A stretch of 64,000 nt of DNA, taken from contig NZ_CAAJGK010000044.1 in the NCBI RefSeq assembly GCF_900996245.1, positions 62,001-126,000 on the forward strand, given 5' to 3'. The stretch is from Paraburkholderia sp. BCC1886. Its GTDB lineage: Bacteria; Pseudomonadota; Gammaproteobacteria; Burkholderiales; Burkholderiaceae. Shown piece by piece: positions 52,818 through 63,327 of this stretch (the stretch's first letter is position 1; every line of letters begins with the position of its first letter). The notes beneath the pieces were generated by a model. That model was not told the origin of the DNA. It did not search any database and saw only the letters and a program-made list of their open reading frames with translations. The position numbers and the translations under genes are program-made.

Positions 52818-53135
52818 TTACGCTTCGAAGCGAACAGGCTCGCCCGCCTGTTGCGTCGCGTACTCCGAGAGCGCGGCGAAAAACTCCGTACCGCTGCGCG
52901 TATCGCGCCACTCGCCGTCGATGAAACGGAAGTGAAAACCACCGGCTTTGGCGGCGATCCAGATCTCACTCATCGGCGGTTGCAGGTTGACGATGATCTT
53001 CGAACGGTTCTCGAATTCGAGGGTGAGAACGTTGCCGCTGCGCTCGGCTTCGACGTCGGCCGTGGTGTCGTCGAGCGCGCGTTCGATGGCGGCTAGCGCG
53101 GCTTCCGCGCGGGTCAGGTAATCACTATCGGCCAT
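52818..53135 (-). CDS. cyaY: Frataxin homolog CyaY
   Basis: CyaY is a frataxin-like iron-binding regulator of iron-sulfur cluster assembly. The 105-aa protein has an acidic N-terminal helix, the beta-sheet core [35 protein letters not shown] and a final [14 protein letters not shown] helix. The ATG at 53135 has GGAG upstream. Its start codon is 35 bp from that of lptM on the other strand. Confidence 0.95.
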   Translation of the reverse strand: MADSDYLTRAEAALAAIERALDDTTADVEAERSGNVLTLEFENRSKIIVNLQPPMSEIWIAAKAGGFHFRFIDGEWRDTRSGTEFFAALSEYATQQAGEPVRFEA

Positions 53136-53170
53136 GCTAAACTCCATCGATTATTTATTCAGGGACAGTC

Positions 53171-53551
53171 ATGCGAGTCGATAACCGCGTGCGAACGCGG
53201 GTGCAAACGCGGGTGCCAATGCAGGCGCAATCGCGGGTTCAGTCGCCACTACGAACGGCGGCAACCGGCCGCGCGATTGTAGCGGGTTTAGTCATTCTGG
53301 CAGGTTGTGCACTCGCCGGTTGCGGTCAACGCGGTTCGCTCTATTTGCCCAACGTGCCGCCGCTGCCCGCGAAGCCGGCAGATCGCACGGCGGCTCCGGC
53401 TACCATCACGCCCGCGCCTGCATCCGCGCCGGCCGAAGTGGGCGACGTGCCCGACACCTCTGGTACGCCACTCTCGCTCGCGCCGGAAACCGAACTCGCC
53501 AGTCCGCCCGCTGCTGCCTCCGCTGCCTCTGACGTTCCTCCCGCTCAATAA
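53171..53551 (+). CDS. lptM: LptM (YifL-like) lipoprotein
   Basis: LptM is a small lipoprotein that helps LptD/LptE maturation. The 126-aa precursor has a hydrophobic core and lipobox (Cys51), then the family signature GCGQRGSLYLP, compared with GLKGPLYFP in E. coli. The rest is a Pro/Ala-rich tail. The N-terminal 35 residues are Arg/Val-rich and repeat-like (RVRTRVQTRV). An AGGGA lies before 53171. It precedes lysA by 9 bp. An ATG at codon 17 is an alternative start. Confidence 0.82.
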   Translation: MRVDNRVRTRVQTRVPMQAQSRVQSPLRTAATGRAIVAGLVILAGCALAGCGQRGSLYLPNVPPLPAKPADRTAAPATITPAPASAPAEVGDVPDTSGTPLSLAPETELASPPAAASAASDVPPAQ

Positions 53552-53560
53552 GACTTCCGT

Positions 53561-54823
53561 ATGACTCGATCCGCATTTGATTACGTCGACGGCGTACTGC
53601 ACGCCGAAGGCGTGTCCGCCGTCTCGCTCGCCGACCAGTTCGGCACGCCGTTGTACGTATACTCGCGCGCCGCGCTCACCGATGCGTGGAGCGCGTACGC
53701 CGGTGCCTGCGCAGGCCGCCGCGCAACCGTGCACGTGGCCGTGAAGGCCAACAGCAATCTGGCCGTGCTGAACGTGTTCGCCCGCCTCGGCGCCGGTTTC
53801 GACATCGTGTCGGGCGGCGAACTGGCGCGCGTGCTGGCAGCGGGCGGCAAAGCGGAAAACACCGTCTTTTCCGGCGTCGGCAAACATGCCGACGAAATGC
53901 GGCAGGCCCTCGCGGCCGGCGTCAAATGCTTCAACGTCGAATCCATTCCCGAGCTGGATCGTCTGAACGCGGTCGCGGCCGAAGTCGGCAAGCGCGCGCC
54001 CGTTTCGCTGCGCGTGAATCCGGATGTCGACGCGAAAACCCATCCGTACATTTCCACCGGCCTGAAGTCGAACAAGTTCGGCGTGGCGTTCGACGATGCG
54101 CGCGCCACCTATCGTGCGGCTGCCGCGATGGCCAATCTCGAAGTGGTCGGTATCGACTGCCATATCGGCTCGCAGATCACCGAGGTCGCGCCGTATCTGG
54201 ACGCGGTCGACAAGCTGCTGGAACTGGTCGCGCAGATCGAACAGGACGGCGTGACGATTCGCCATATCGACGTGGGCGGCGGACTCGGCATTACGTATGC
54301 CGACGAAGCGCCGCCGGAAATCGGCGCGTTCGTGCGCACGGTGCTTGACCGGATCGAAGAACGCGGCCACGGTCATCGCGAAGTGTATTTCGAGCCGGGT
54401 CGATCGCTCGTCGGCAACGCGGGCATTCTGCTGACGCGCGTCGAGTTTCTGAAGCCGGGCGCGGAGAAGAACTTCGCCATCGTCGACGCCGCCATGAACG
54501 ATCTCGCGCGTCCCGCGATGTACGAGGCTTATCACGCAATCGATGCGGTCGTGCAGCGCGATGGCGCCACACAGGTGTACGACGTGGTCGGGCCGGTGTG
54601 CGAGAGCGGTGACTGGTTAGGCCGTGAGCGTCAATTGGCCATCGAGCCCGGCGATCTGCTGGCGGTCCGTTCGGCAGGCGCTTATGGCTTCACGATGAGC
54701 TCCAACTACAACACCCGTCCGCGCGCCGCCGAAGTCATGGTGGATGGTACACAGGTGCATGTGGTCCGCGCTCGGGAAGAAGTGCAGCAGCTTTTCGCGG
54801 GCGAATCGATTCTGCCGGCGTAA
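53561..54823 (+). CDS. lysA: Diaminopimelate decarboxylase LysA
   Basis: LysA is a PLP enzyme that makes L-lysine from meso-diaminopimelate. The 420-aa fold-type III protein has the PLP lysine in HVAVKANSNLAVL, the glycine-rich GGGLGI loop, the substrate segment YFEPGRSLVGNAG, and GPVCESGDWLG near the end. It follows lptM and a terminator closes the unit. The pair lptM-lysA-cyaY divergence is common in proteobacteria. Confidence 0.96.
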   Translation: MTRSAFDYVDGVLHAEGVSAVSLADQFGTPLYVYSRAALTDAWSAYAGACAGRRATVHVAVKANSNLAVLNVFARLGAGFDIVSGGELARVLAAGGKAENTVFSGVGKHADEMRQALAAGVKCFNVESIPELDRLNAVAAEVGKRAPVSLRVNPDVDAKTHPYISTGLKSNKFGVAFDDARATYRAAAAMANLEVVGIDCHIGSQITEVAPYLDAVDKLLELVAQIEQDGVTIRHIDVGGGLGITYADEAPPEIGAFVRTVLDRIEERGHGHREVYFEPGRSLVGNAGILLTRVEFLKPGAEKNFAIVDAAMNDLARPAMYEAYHAIDAVVQRDGATQVYDVVGPVCESGDWLGRERQLAIEPGDLLAVRSAGAYGFTMSSNYNTRPRAAEVMVDGTQVHVVRAREEVQQLFAGESILPA

Positions 54824-54844
54824 ACGTAGCGCTAACTGCAGGCG

Positions 54845-54885
54845 AGAAAAAAAGGCGATGCCCGAACACGGCATCGCCTTTTTTA
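54845..54885. terminator. Bidirectional intrinsic terminator after lysA
   Basis: The stem aaggcgatgcc/ggcatcgcctt is flanked by an A-run and a T-run. It serves lysA (+) and msrQ (-). Confidence 0.9.
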
Positions 54886-54892
54886 TTGGCGG

Positions 54893-55573
54893 TCAGCCGC
54901 GGCGCTCACGCAGCCAGACGATCAACCGCCAGCCCAGCAACGCGATCATGATCGCGCCGTAAATCTTCGGCAGAAGCAGATCGTGTTTGCCCGCCTTCAT
55001 CCACCAGAAATGCAGGATCGCGAGCGCGCCGATTGCGTAGATTGCGCGATGCAAGGTCTGCCAGCGCCGGCCGAGCTTGCGGACCATGGCGCGCGGCGAC
55101 GTCACGGCCAGCGCGATCAGCAGCACGAACGCCGCGAAGCCGACGGTAATGAACGGCCGCTTGCCGATGTCCTTGAGAATTTCGCCGACGTCGAACCACT
55201 TGTCGAACCAGAGATACGTGGTGAAGTGCAGCGTCGCGTAGAAGAACGCGTAAAGCCCGAGCATTCGCCGGAACCGCAGCAAGGCCGGCACGCCGGTCAG
55301 CTTGCGCAATGGCGAAACGGCCAGGGTGATGCACAGGAACACCAGCGTCCAGAGACCCGTCGAGCGCGTGATGAACTCGATCGGATTCGCACCCAGCCGG
55401 TCGGTCAGACCGAACAGTACGATGCGCGCGAGCGGATACCACGCCGCGATTAACACCACGATTTTTGCCGGCACGATCCAGCGCACGCCGCCCGCCGGAC
55501 GACGACCCGTGGCGGCGGTTCGAGGTGCCGCTTTCGCTTGAGGTTGCGTTCCAGGTTGTGAGTCAGAAGCCAT
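54893..55573 (-). CDS. msrQ: Heme-binding membrane subunit MsrQ
   Basis: MsrQ is a multi-helix membrane protein that feeds electrons from the respiratory chain to MsrP, which repairs oxidised periplasmic methionines. The 226-aa product has about six helices, with the ferric-reductase-like features GLYAFFYATLHFTTYLWFD and WQTLHRAIYAIGALAILHFWW, the His residues of which may bind heme. It follows msrP by 11 bp on the minus strand. Confidence 0.93.
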   Translation of the reverse strand: MASDSQPGTQPQAKAAPRTAATGRRPAGGVRWIVPAKIVVLIAAWYPLARIVLFGLTDRLGANPIEFITRSTGLWTLVFLCITLAVSPLRKLTGVPALLRFRRMLGLYAFFYATLHFTTYLWFDKWFDVGEILKDIGKRPFITVGFAAFVLLIALAVTSPRAMVRKLGRRWQTLHRAIYAIGALAILHFWWMKAGKHDLLLPKIYGAIMIALLGWRLIVWLRERRG

Positions 55574-55584
55574 GAGCGAGCCGC

Positions 55585-56580
55585 CTAGAAATTCTTCTTC
55601 AGGTCCATGCCCTGATACAGCGACGCGACCTGATCGCCGTACCCGTTGAACATCAGCGTCTTGCGCTTGGGCGTAAAGAACCCGTCTTCACCGATGCGCC
55701 GCTCGGTCGCCTGACTCCAGCGCGGGTGATCGACGTTCGGGTTCACGTTCGAATAAAAACCGTATTCGTTCGACGCGTACGCGTTCCAGCTGGTCGGCGG
55801 CTGCTTGTCGATAAAGCGGATTTTCACGAGCGACTTCGCACTCTTGAAACCGTATTTCCAGGGCACCACCACACGCACCGGCGCACCGTTCTGATTCGGC
55901 AGCACCTGACCGTAGAGGCCCATCGTCAGCAAGGTGAGCGGGTTCATCGCCTCGTCCATGCGCAGGCCTTCGGAATACGGCCAGTCGAGCACCGGTGTCG
56001 AGAGACCTGGCATCTGCGAGGGATCGGCCAGCGTAATGAACTGCACGTAGCGCGCATTGCCCGTCGGTTGCACACGTTTGATCAGCTCCGCGAGCGGCAC
56101 GCCGATCCACGGAATCACCATCGACCAGCCTTCCACGCAACGCAGCCGGTAGATGCGCTCTTCGAGCGGCGCAAGCTTCAGCAGCTCGTCGATGTCGTAG
56201 ACCTTCGGATTGCGGATTTCGCCCTCCACGCTCACCTTCCACGGTCGCGGACGCAAGGTTCCGGCGTTGTGCGCGGGGTCGGCCTTGTCGGTGCCGAACT
56301 CGTAGAAGTTGTTGTACGTGGTGATGTCTTTGTACGGCGTGATCTTGTCGAGCGCGACGAACTTCGCGTTGGTCTTTGCCGTCAGCTTCTGCGCCTTCGG
56401 GTCGGGCGACGAATACGCGGCGAGCGCCTCGCCGTTCACGCCGACCAGACTGCCGAGCGCCACCGCGCCCGCCGCCTGCAGAATGCGCCGGCGGTTCTCG
56501 AACACATGTTGCGGGGTGATCTCGCTGCGCGGGATATCGTCGCCGTGCAGTCGAGTCCGTTCGTTTCGTTTGATCCACAT
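55585..56580 (-). CDS. msrP: Protein-methionine-sulfoxide reductase catalytic subunit MsrP
   Basis: MsrP is a molybdopterin enzyme that reduces methionine sulfoxide in periplasmic proteins. The 331-aa precursor starts [44 protein letters not shown]: a Tat signal with RRR before the hydrophobic region. The Mo-ligand Cys is in [15 protein letters not shown], and [14 protein letters not shown]-type sequence follows near the end. It forms an operon with msrQ. Confidence 0.95.
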   Translation of the reverse strand: MWIKRNERTRLHGDDIPRSEITPQHVFENRRRILQAAGAVALGSLVGVNGEALAAYSSPDPKAQKLTAKTNAKFVALDKITPYKDITTYNNFYEFGTDKADPAHNAGTLRPRPWKVSVEGEIRNPKVYDIDELLKLAPLEERIYRLRCVEGWSMVIPWIGVPLAELIKRVQPTGNARYVQFITLADPSQMPGLSTPVLDWPYSEGLRMDEAMNPLTLLTMGLYGQVLPNQNGAPVRVVVPWKYGFKSAKSLVKIRFIDKQPPTSWNAYASNEYGFYSNVNPNVDHPRWSQATERRIGEDGFFTPKRKTLMFNGYGDQVASLYQGMDLKKNF

Positions 56581-56706
56581 GATGCTGCTCCTGACCGGAC
56601 CGCGGCTACATCGACCCCGTGCGGTCATAGTGATAGACGGGCCATCCCGACATCGATAGATACTGTGATGGCGAACACTCTGGATGCAGCAAATATTCCG
56701 CCCGCC

Positions 56707-56743
56707 ATAAAAAAAACCGCCGGGGCTGAGGCACACGGCGGTT
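56707..56743 (-). terminator. Intrinsic terminator after ccsB
   Basis: The minus strand reads AAACCGCCG, a loop of about 13 nt, CGGCGGTTT, then a run of T. It lies about 25 bp after the ccsB stop. Confidence 0.88.
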
Positions 56744-56767
56744 TCGATCGACAGCGGAAAGCCGTTC

Positions 56768-57973
56768 TTACAGCTTGCCGTAACTATGCAAGCCCGACAG
56801 GAACATGTTCACGCCGAGGAACGCGAAGGTCGTCACCAGCAGGCCGGTCAGCGCCCACCACGCGGCCACCGCACCGCGCAGGCCCTTCATGAGACGCATA
56901 TGCAGCCAGGCGGCGTAATTCAGCCAGACGATCAGCGCCCAGGTTTCCTTCGGGTCCCAGCTCCAGTAGCCGCCCCACGCTTCGGCCGCCCACAGCGCGC
57001 CGAGAATCGTCGCGATCGTGAAGAAAGCGAAGCCGACGGCGATCGACTTGTACATCAGGTCGTCGAGCACTTCGAGCGGCGGCAGGCGGTCGGCCAGTAC
57101 ACCGCGCTCCTTGGCCAGATAGGCGACCCCGACCATCGCCGACAGCGCGAAGCTGCCGTAGCCGATGAAGTTCGCCGGCACGTGAATCTTCATCCACCAG
57201 CTTTGCAGCGCCGGCACCAGCGGCTGGATCTGCTGCGCATCGCGCGATACCGAGTACCACATGAGAAAGCCAACCGCCGCGCTGATCACCAGCAGCACGA
57301 ACGCGCCGAGCGCACGGGTGTTGTAGTGCTGCTCGTAGTACAGATAGAAAAGCGCGGTAATCAGGCTGAACAGCACGAATACTTCGTAGAGGTTCGAGAT
57401 AGGAATATGGCCGACGTCCGCGCCGATCAGATACGACTCGTACCAGCGCACCATCAGGCCGACGAAGCCCATCACCACCGCGGCCCACGTCATGGTGGAA
57501 CCGATCGCGCCGCCGGTCGGCGACCGCGACAGCAGCCCGATCCAGTAGAACACCGTGGCGAACACGAAGAGCGCGCTCATCCACAAGATGGCCGACTGAC
57601 TCGAGAGGAAGTACTTCAGGAAGAACGCGGTGTCCGCGCGCGCCAGATCGCCGTGATAGATCTGGATGGCCAGCAGCGACAGCGCGGCGATACCCACCAT
57701 GAGCGGTCGCACCGGCTTCCAGCGCCAGCCCAGCACCACGAACACCGGAACTGCGCAGCACAGCACCAGCTTGTCGTAGTAGTTCATGAACGGGTGATAG
57801 CGCGTCAGCGCAAAACCCGCTCCGGCGACCATGGCGAGAGCGAACAGCCAGTCGACGATACCGAGCCGTTTCAGAAACGGGCGGTCGTCGAACTGTTCGA
57901 CGTTGAGCGTTTCGCTCGCGGGCGTTTTTCTAAGCCGCGAGGCCGAGGATGAGGATGCTTGAGTCAGGTCCAT
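56768..57973 (-). CDS. ccsB: Cytochrome c biogenesis protein CcsB (ResC/CcsA type)
   Basis: This is the heme-handling WWD subunit of the System II cytochrome c maturation pathway. The 401-aa protein has about eight helices and the WWD motif [19 protein letters not shown] in its C-terminal half (near residue 333). Naming varies: it is the WWD partner, called CcsB in many proteobacteria and CcsA or ResC elsewhere. It starts four bases after the ResB gene. Confidence 0.94.
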   Translation of the reverse strand: MDLTQASSSSASRLRKTPASETLNVEQFDDRPFLKRLGIVDWLFALAMVAGAGFALTRYHPFMNYYDKLVLCCAVPVFVVLGWRWKPVRPLMVGIAALSLLAIQIYHGDLARADTAFFLKYFLSSQSAILWMSALFVFATVFYWIGLLSRSPTGGAIGSTMTWAAVVMGFVGLMVRWYESYLIGADVGHIPISNLYEVFVLFSLITALFYLYYEQHYNTRALGAFVLLVISAAVGFLMWYSVSRDAQQIQPLVPALQSWWMKIHVPANFIGYGSFALSAMVGVAYLAKERGVLADRLPPLEVLDDLMYKSIAVGFAFFTIATILGALWAAEAWGGYWSWDPKETWALIVWLNYAAWLHMRLMKGLRGAVAAWWALTGLLVTTFAFLGVNMFLSGLHSYGKL

Positions 57974-57977
57974 GATC

Positions 57978-60191
57978 TTACCGTGTCGAATCTTGGGAGC
58001 GAGTGGACGGCTCGGCGCGGGAGCCGACTGTGTCGGAGGCATCGGGTGCTTCGATGAGTGTCGCGCCGAGGGCGGTGCTCACTGCGTCGCGGGTTTGCAC
58101 GAATTCTTTTTCGAAGTCGAGCGTCTTGCGGGCACTCGACATCGCCATCACGACGGTCGTGCCGAGGTCGGTGTCTTTCAGCCAGAACCAGAGGCGCCGT
58201 TCGCGGACGTAGAACATCGAGAAGATGCCTGACACGAGGAGCAGGCTGCCAAGATACACGACTTTTTTGCCGGGTGCGCGCGTCAACTGAAATACCGAAG
58301 CTTGCACCTGCTTGAATGAGTCGAGTTGCAGATAGACCGGCGATCCATACAGAAAGCTGTCGGAAATCGCGTTGATCGAGCTCTGGATGAAGCGGCTCGC
58401 GTCGGCGCTCGCTGCGGCTTCGGGCTCGCCGAGTTGCTCGCGCGACAGTTGCCAGAGGTCCCACGTCGAGCCTTCCAGCATGCGCAGCAGCAGGCCGGCG
58501 GCTTTTTCCTGCTCGGCCTTGGGCACCGAGTGATCGATGAAACCGGCGATGGCCTGGAAGCCGCCGACGGTCTGACCGTTCGGCGTCTTGATGCTGGTGT
58601 CGGCGCCGGCGAACAGCGTCAGCACGCGCAACGCGCTTTCTTCCAGATGCTGCTGCAACTCGGGATTCGAGCCCGGCACCGAGCGCAACGCGAAACGATG
58701 CGCGGCCGCGGTGCGCATCGCCGGGTTTTCCAGCGTGGCGCGCAGGTTCATCCATTCCTTGACGGTGCCGCCCGTGTCGGCCGGAATGCGCAGATAGCGG
58801 AACGGGTCGTCCGGATTCACGCGCATGCCGGCGAGAAACATGCGTTCGCCGGCCACGTCGACCGGCAGCATGTAGTTGTTGTACTCGCGCGCCTGGCCGT
58901 CCTTGTCGCGCACCTTGTATTGAACCGACGGCCCGACGTTATGCAGATCGAGCGGCTTCGAGGTCTTCGCGCCCGAGCCGAGCCGTTCGTCGAACGCTTC
59001 TTTCAGCGTGCTGTGCGCGGCTACGCCGCGCGCGTCGTTCTGGCCGCTGCCGTTCGAGATGTTCTCGACATTGATCGCGCGGAAATCGGTGAACTCGACG
59101 GTTTGGCCGTCGGCCAGCGGACTCGCGGTGCTCAACGGCGCATTGCCGCCGATAATGCCGCCGAACGGCGCGGTCTTCGCGCTATTGCCGCTCATCGGGT
59201 AGGCCGTCATCTGCATCTGCGAGCCGCCGTCCTGGAAGCTCGACTGGTAGATCGACACGCCGTCGTAGGTGAAGGGTTTGTTCACCTCGACGCGCGCCGG
59301 CACGCGCGCGCCGGTCTTGTGATCCACCACCACGATGTCGCTTGCGAACAGCTTCGGCATGCCCGTCGAGTAGTAGTCGACGATGAACTTGTTGAGTTCG
59401 ATCGAGAACGGCAGGTCCTGGATCAGCGAGCCGTTCGGCTCGTTCAGGATCGCGGTGGACACGTGCTGCCCTTCAGGCACCCACGCATAGCCACGGAACG
59501 ACGGGTTCGACTGCGACAGACGGTGTTCCGGCGGAATGTCGTTGATGACCGTGTTCGCGCTGATCGGCGACTTGCCGAACAGCCACATTTGCAGCTTGAT
59601 CGGCAGATTGCTGTCGAGCAGACCGCCGAGGCAGATCACCACGATCGCGAGATGAGCCGAGATGTAGCCGAACTTGGTGAGCGCGCCGCGCTTGGCCGCG
59701 ATCAGCGTCGCGCCTTCCGATTCGCGCGTAACGAACTTGTAGCCGAGTCGCGCGGAGAGCCTGGCCAGCACCGCCGAAGTCTCAGCGCGCGTGCCTTGCA
59801 CCGCGAATTCGCCTTTGTGATGAAACGCGCGCAGGCTGCCTTCGCGGACTTTGTCTTTCCAGCTCTTTGCGTCGGCGACCATTTTCGGGCCGTTGCGGAT
59901 TACGCAGAGCGACACCGACACCATCAGGAAAGCGAGGATCAGCATGAACCACCACGAGCTGTACACGGTGTACAGACTCAGCGAGCGGAAGATGTCGGCC
60001 CAGAACGGGCCGAACTGGTTGACGTAGTTTGGATACGGATCGTCCTGCGTGAGGACGGTGCCGATGATGCTGGCGATGGACAGAATCACGAGCAGCGCGA
60101 TGGCGAAGCGCATCGAACTCATGACTTCGATGACGCTGCGCGTGAGGCGATTGCCCGACTTCGACTGCAGACCCGACGTGGTGACGCTCAT
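57978..60191 (-). CDS. resB: ResB (Ccs1) cytochrome c biogenesis protein
   Basis: ResB is the second component of System II cytochrome c maturation and helps present apocytochrome to CcsB. The 737-aa protein has three or four N-terminal membrane helices (starting SSMRFAIALLVILSIASIIGTVL), a large periplasmic domain with NLPIKLQMWLFGKSPI, and a C-terminal helix near residue 660. Length is normal for the family. It lies between a c-type cytochrome gene and ccsB. Confidence 0.93.
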   Translation of the reverse strand: MSVTTSGLQSKSGNRLTRSVIEVMSSMRFAIALLVILSIASIIGTVLTQDDPYPNYVNQFGPFWADIFRSLSLYTVYSSWWFMLILAFLMVSVSLCVIRNGPKMVADAKSWKDKVREGSLRAFHHKGEFAVQGTRAETSAVLARLSARLGYKFVTRESEGATLIAAKRGALTKFGYISAHLAIVVICLGGLLDSNLPIKLQMWLFGKSPISANTVINDIPPEHRLSQSNPSFRGYAWVPEGQHVSTAILNEPNGSLIQDLPFSIELNKFIVDYYSTGMPKLFASDIVVVDHKTGARVPARVEVNKPFTYDGVSIYQSSFQDGGSQMQMTAYPMSGNSAKTAPFGGIIGGNAPLSTASPLADGQTVEFTDFRAINVENISNGSGQNDARGVAAHSTLKEAFDERLGSGAKTSKPLDLHNVGPSVQYKVRDKDGQAREYNNYMLPVDVAGERMFLAGMRVNPDDPFRYLRIPADTGGTVKEWMNLRATLENPAMRTAAAHRFALRSVPGSNPELQQHLEESALRVLTLFAGADTSIKTPNGQTVGGFQAIAGFIDHSVPKAEQEKAAGLLLRMLEGSTWDLWQLSREQLGEPEAAASADASRFIQSSINAISDSFLYGSPVYLQLDSFKQVQASVFQLTRAPGKKVVYLGSLLLVSGIFSMFYVRERRLWFWLKDTDLGTTVVMAMSSARKTLDFEKEFVQTRDAVSTALGATLIEAPDASDTVGSRAEPSTRSQDSTR

Positions 60192-60211
60192 TCAAACTCC
60201 GGCTGAACAGC

Positions 60212-60258
60212 AAAAAAGGGTGACCGGCCGTCGTGCGTACGACGCCTCCACCCTTTTC
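60212..60258 (-). terminator. Intrinsic terminator between cytochrome c and resB
   Basis: The minus strand reads AAAGGGTG, a long loop with an inner stem (GGCGTCGTACG..CGACGGCC), then CACCCTTTTTT. It may attenuate transcription into resB. Confidence 0.75.
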
Positions 60259-60306
60259 TTATTGGTACCGATCTCGACGGACCGGTTGCACCTGCGTGCG
60301 GGCCTC

Positions 60307-60960
60307 TTAATGCAGCCCCGCGATGTAGTCGGCGACAGCCTTGATATCGCTGTCCGACAGACGCGATGCTACGGCATGCATCGCGTCGTTGTTATTACGC
60401 GCGCCCGGTCCCTGCGTGAACGCGGTCAACTGCGCGACCGTGTAGTCGGCCCACTGGCCCGACAGACGCGGATACTGCGACGGAATCCCCTGACCGGTCG
60501 GACCGTGGCAGCTGGCACAGGCCGGTACGCCCTTGTCCGCGAGGCCGGCCCGGTAGATTTTCTGACCGAGCGGGACCGTGTCCTTGTTGTGCGCGTAACC
60601 GGGTTTCGGGGTTTGCGTCGAAAAATACGCGGCGACGTTGACCATGTCCTGATCGGAGAGCGCCGCAGCCATGCCCGCCATGATCGCATTGTTGCGCGCC
60701 GGCTGCTTCGAGCCCGGCTGCGTTTTGAAATCCATCAGCTGCTTGACGAGGTACTCGGGATGCTGGCCCGCCAGCTTGGGATAGGCACCGCCGGTACTGT
60801 TGCCGTCTGCCCCGTGACAGGACGCGCACACCTGCACCGCGATGGCCTGCCCCCGATTGACGTCCGGTTTGGCCGGATCTGCTGCTCGTGCCTGAATTGT
60901 CAAACCTGAAAGACCTGCCGCCACCTGAAGCACCATCAGAGTCTTGCTCAGTCGATTCAT
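60307..60960 (-). CDS. Di-heme c4-type cytochrome
   Basis: The 217-aa precursor starts MNRLSKTLMVLQVAAGLSGLTIQARAAD, a Sec signal. The two CxxCH heme sites (VCASCHGADG and ACASCHGPTG) lie about 100 residues apart, giving two similar cytochrome domains, each ending in a Met-containing segment. This is the cytochrome c4 layout. It depends on the CcsB/ResB system encoded just downstream. The ATG at 60960 is chosen for the signal peptide. Confidence 0.93.
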   Translation of the reverse strand: MNRLSKTLMVLQVAAGLSGLTIQARAADPAKPDVNRGQAIAVQVCASCHGADGNSTGGAYPKLAGQHPEYLVKQLMDFKTQPGSKQPARNNAIMAGMAAALSDQDMVNVAAYFSTQTPKPGYAHNKDTVPLGQKIYRAGLADKGVPACASCHGPTGQGIPSQYPRLSGQWADYTVAQLTAFTQGPGARNNNDAMHAVASRLSDSDIKAVADYIAGLH

Positions 60961-61296
60961 TCGCGCACCCTGTCTCGTCTTGTGGGATTTTTTAGAGAGC
61001 CCCCAAACCCGGCGCATCGCCAGTGGCACTTGCGCTTGGCCCTCAGAGGGGGCGATCCCCGACGAGGACTTACTGCGATGCGAAAAGCTTGGGACGGCCC
61101 GGCGTTCTTTTGAAGGCTTTGCAAATCACGACGGCGACCGGGTGACCGTGAGGAGCCGCCAAGGCACGCGGGCTGGCCCCCTCAGGTTTTCAGTAAACCG
61201 TCGTATTGTACAATAACTCGCTAATCGCTAAGACGCCAGTCGGGCTTGACCCGTCCCCGCTCCGGGTTCCCCGGCGTCTCGAATCCTGGCCTGAAC
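60961..61296. other. Divergent intergenic region, cytochrome c / engB
   Basis: This 336-bp region holds the promoters of the cytochrome gene (minus) and engB (plus). It contains the palindrome TATTGTACAATA. Nothing else is recognised. Confidence 0.6.
61204..61215. promoter_or_regulatory. 12-bp palindrome, candidate shared -10
   Basis: TATTGTACAATA is a perfect palindrome that reads TACAAT on both strands, a reasonable -10 for engB and possibly for the divergent cytochrome gene. A TTTTCA at 61187-61192, 16 bp upstream, could be the engB -35. It could also be an operator. Confidence 0.35.
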
Positions 61297-61959
61297 ATGT
61301 CCTTCCTGCTCCACCAATCCCGCTTTTTCACCACGGTCAATCACTTGCGTGATCTGCCGGCGACTGCGCAACCCGAAATCTGCTTCGCGGGGCGCTCGAA
61401 TGCGGGTAAATCTACGGCCATCAATATTCTCTGCAACCAGAAGCGTCTGGCCTTCGCCAGTAAGACGCCGGGCCGTACGCAGCACATCAACTATTTCTCC
61501 GTCGGCAAAGCAGACGAACCCACCGCGCATCTGGTCGATCTGCCGGGTTACGGTTATGCGGAAGTGCCGGGCGCCGCCAAAGCGCATTGGGAAGCCTTGC
61601 TGTCGACGTATCTGCAGACGCGCTCGCAACTGCGCGGCATGATCCTGATGATGGATTCGCGCCGCCCGCTGACCGATCTGGACCGCCGCATGATCGAGTG
61701 GTTTGCGCCGACCGGCAAGCCAATTCACACGCTGCTCACCAAAAGCGACAAATTGTCGCGTCAGGAAAGCACCAATGCTTTGCGCGCCACGCAGAAGGGT
61801 CTGGCGGAATATCGCGCCGCGGGCTATCAGGGTGAACTGACCGCGCAACTCTTTTCCGCGCTCAAGCGAGTGGGCCTCGACGACGCTCACGAACTCATCG
61901 AAAGCTGGTTGATTCCCAAGGCTAGCGAGGAATCCGGCGAAGTGGACGAAGCGCAGTAA
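61297..61959 (+). CDS. engB: Ribosome biogenesis GTPase YsxC/EngB
   Basis: EngB is an essential GTPase for large ribosomal subunit assembly. The 220-aa protein has G1 GRSNAGKST, the switch segment [12 protein letters not shown]3 [10 protein letters not shown] and G4 TKSDKL. Length is normal for the family. [21 protein letters not shown] at 61297 fits the family start; the frame is open upstream to 61246 without conserved residues. Confidence 0.95.
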   Translation: MSFLLHQSRFFTTVNHLRDLPATAQPEICFAGRSNAGKSTAINILCNQKRLAFASKTPGRTQHINYFSVGKADEPTAHLVDLPGYGYAEVPGAAKAHWEALLSTYLQTRSQLRGMILMMDSRRPLTDLDRRMIEWFAPTGKPIHTLLTKSDKLSRQESTNALRATQKGLAEYRAAGYQGELTAQLFSALKRVGLDDAHELIESWLIPKASEESGEVDEAQ

Positions 61960-62011
61960 CAGCGGCGCCCGCCGTTGCGGCCCGTGCAAACACGCGTTTG
62001 CGGCCGCCCAT

Positions 62012-62039
62012 AAAAAAACCCGCCGCTTGAACGGCGGGT
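62012..62039 (-). terminator. Hairpin with T-run on the minus strand
   Basis: Stem ACCCGCCG/CGGCGGGT (62018-62039) with a six-base loop is followed by a run of seven A on the plus strand's 5' side, so the T-tract is on the minus strand, where no adjacent gene ends. On the plus strand it would be a weak terminator for engB. Confidence 0.5.
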
Positions 62040-62063
62040 CAAACAGCCTAATCAAAAAACTGA

Positions 62064-63209
<1,146 letters not shown>

Positions 63210-63261
63210 CGCGCGGCGGCCGGGCGCTCGATGTCCGGCGCGTGATGGCTTAGGCCAGATG

Positions 63262-63295
63262 AAGAGGCGGACCTTCGGGTCGCGCCTCTTTTTTA
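63262..63295 (+). terminator. Intrinsic terminator after hemB
   Basis: The stem aagaggcg(gacc)/(ggtc)gcgcctctt with a TTCG tetraloop and one bulged G is followed by a T-run. Confidence 0.9.
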
Positions 63296-63327
63296 TTGCG
63301 GCTTTGCTTTGCTCTGCAGAGTGAGGG

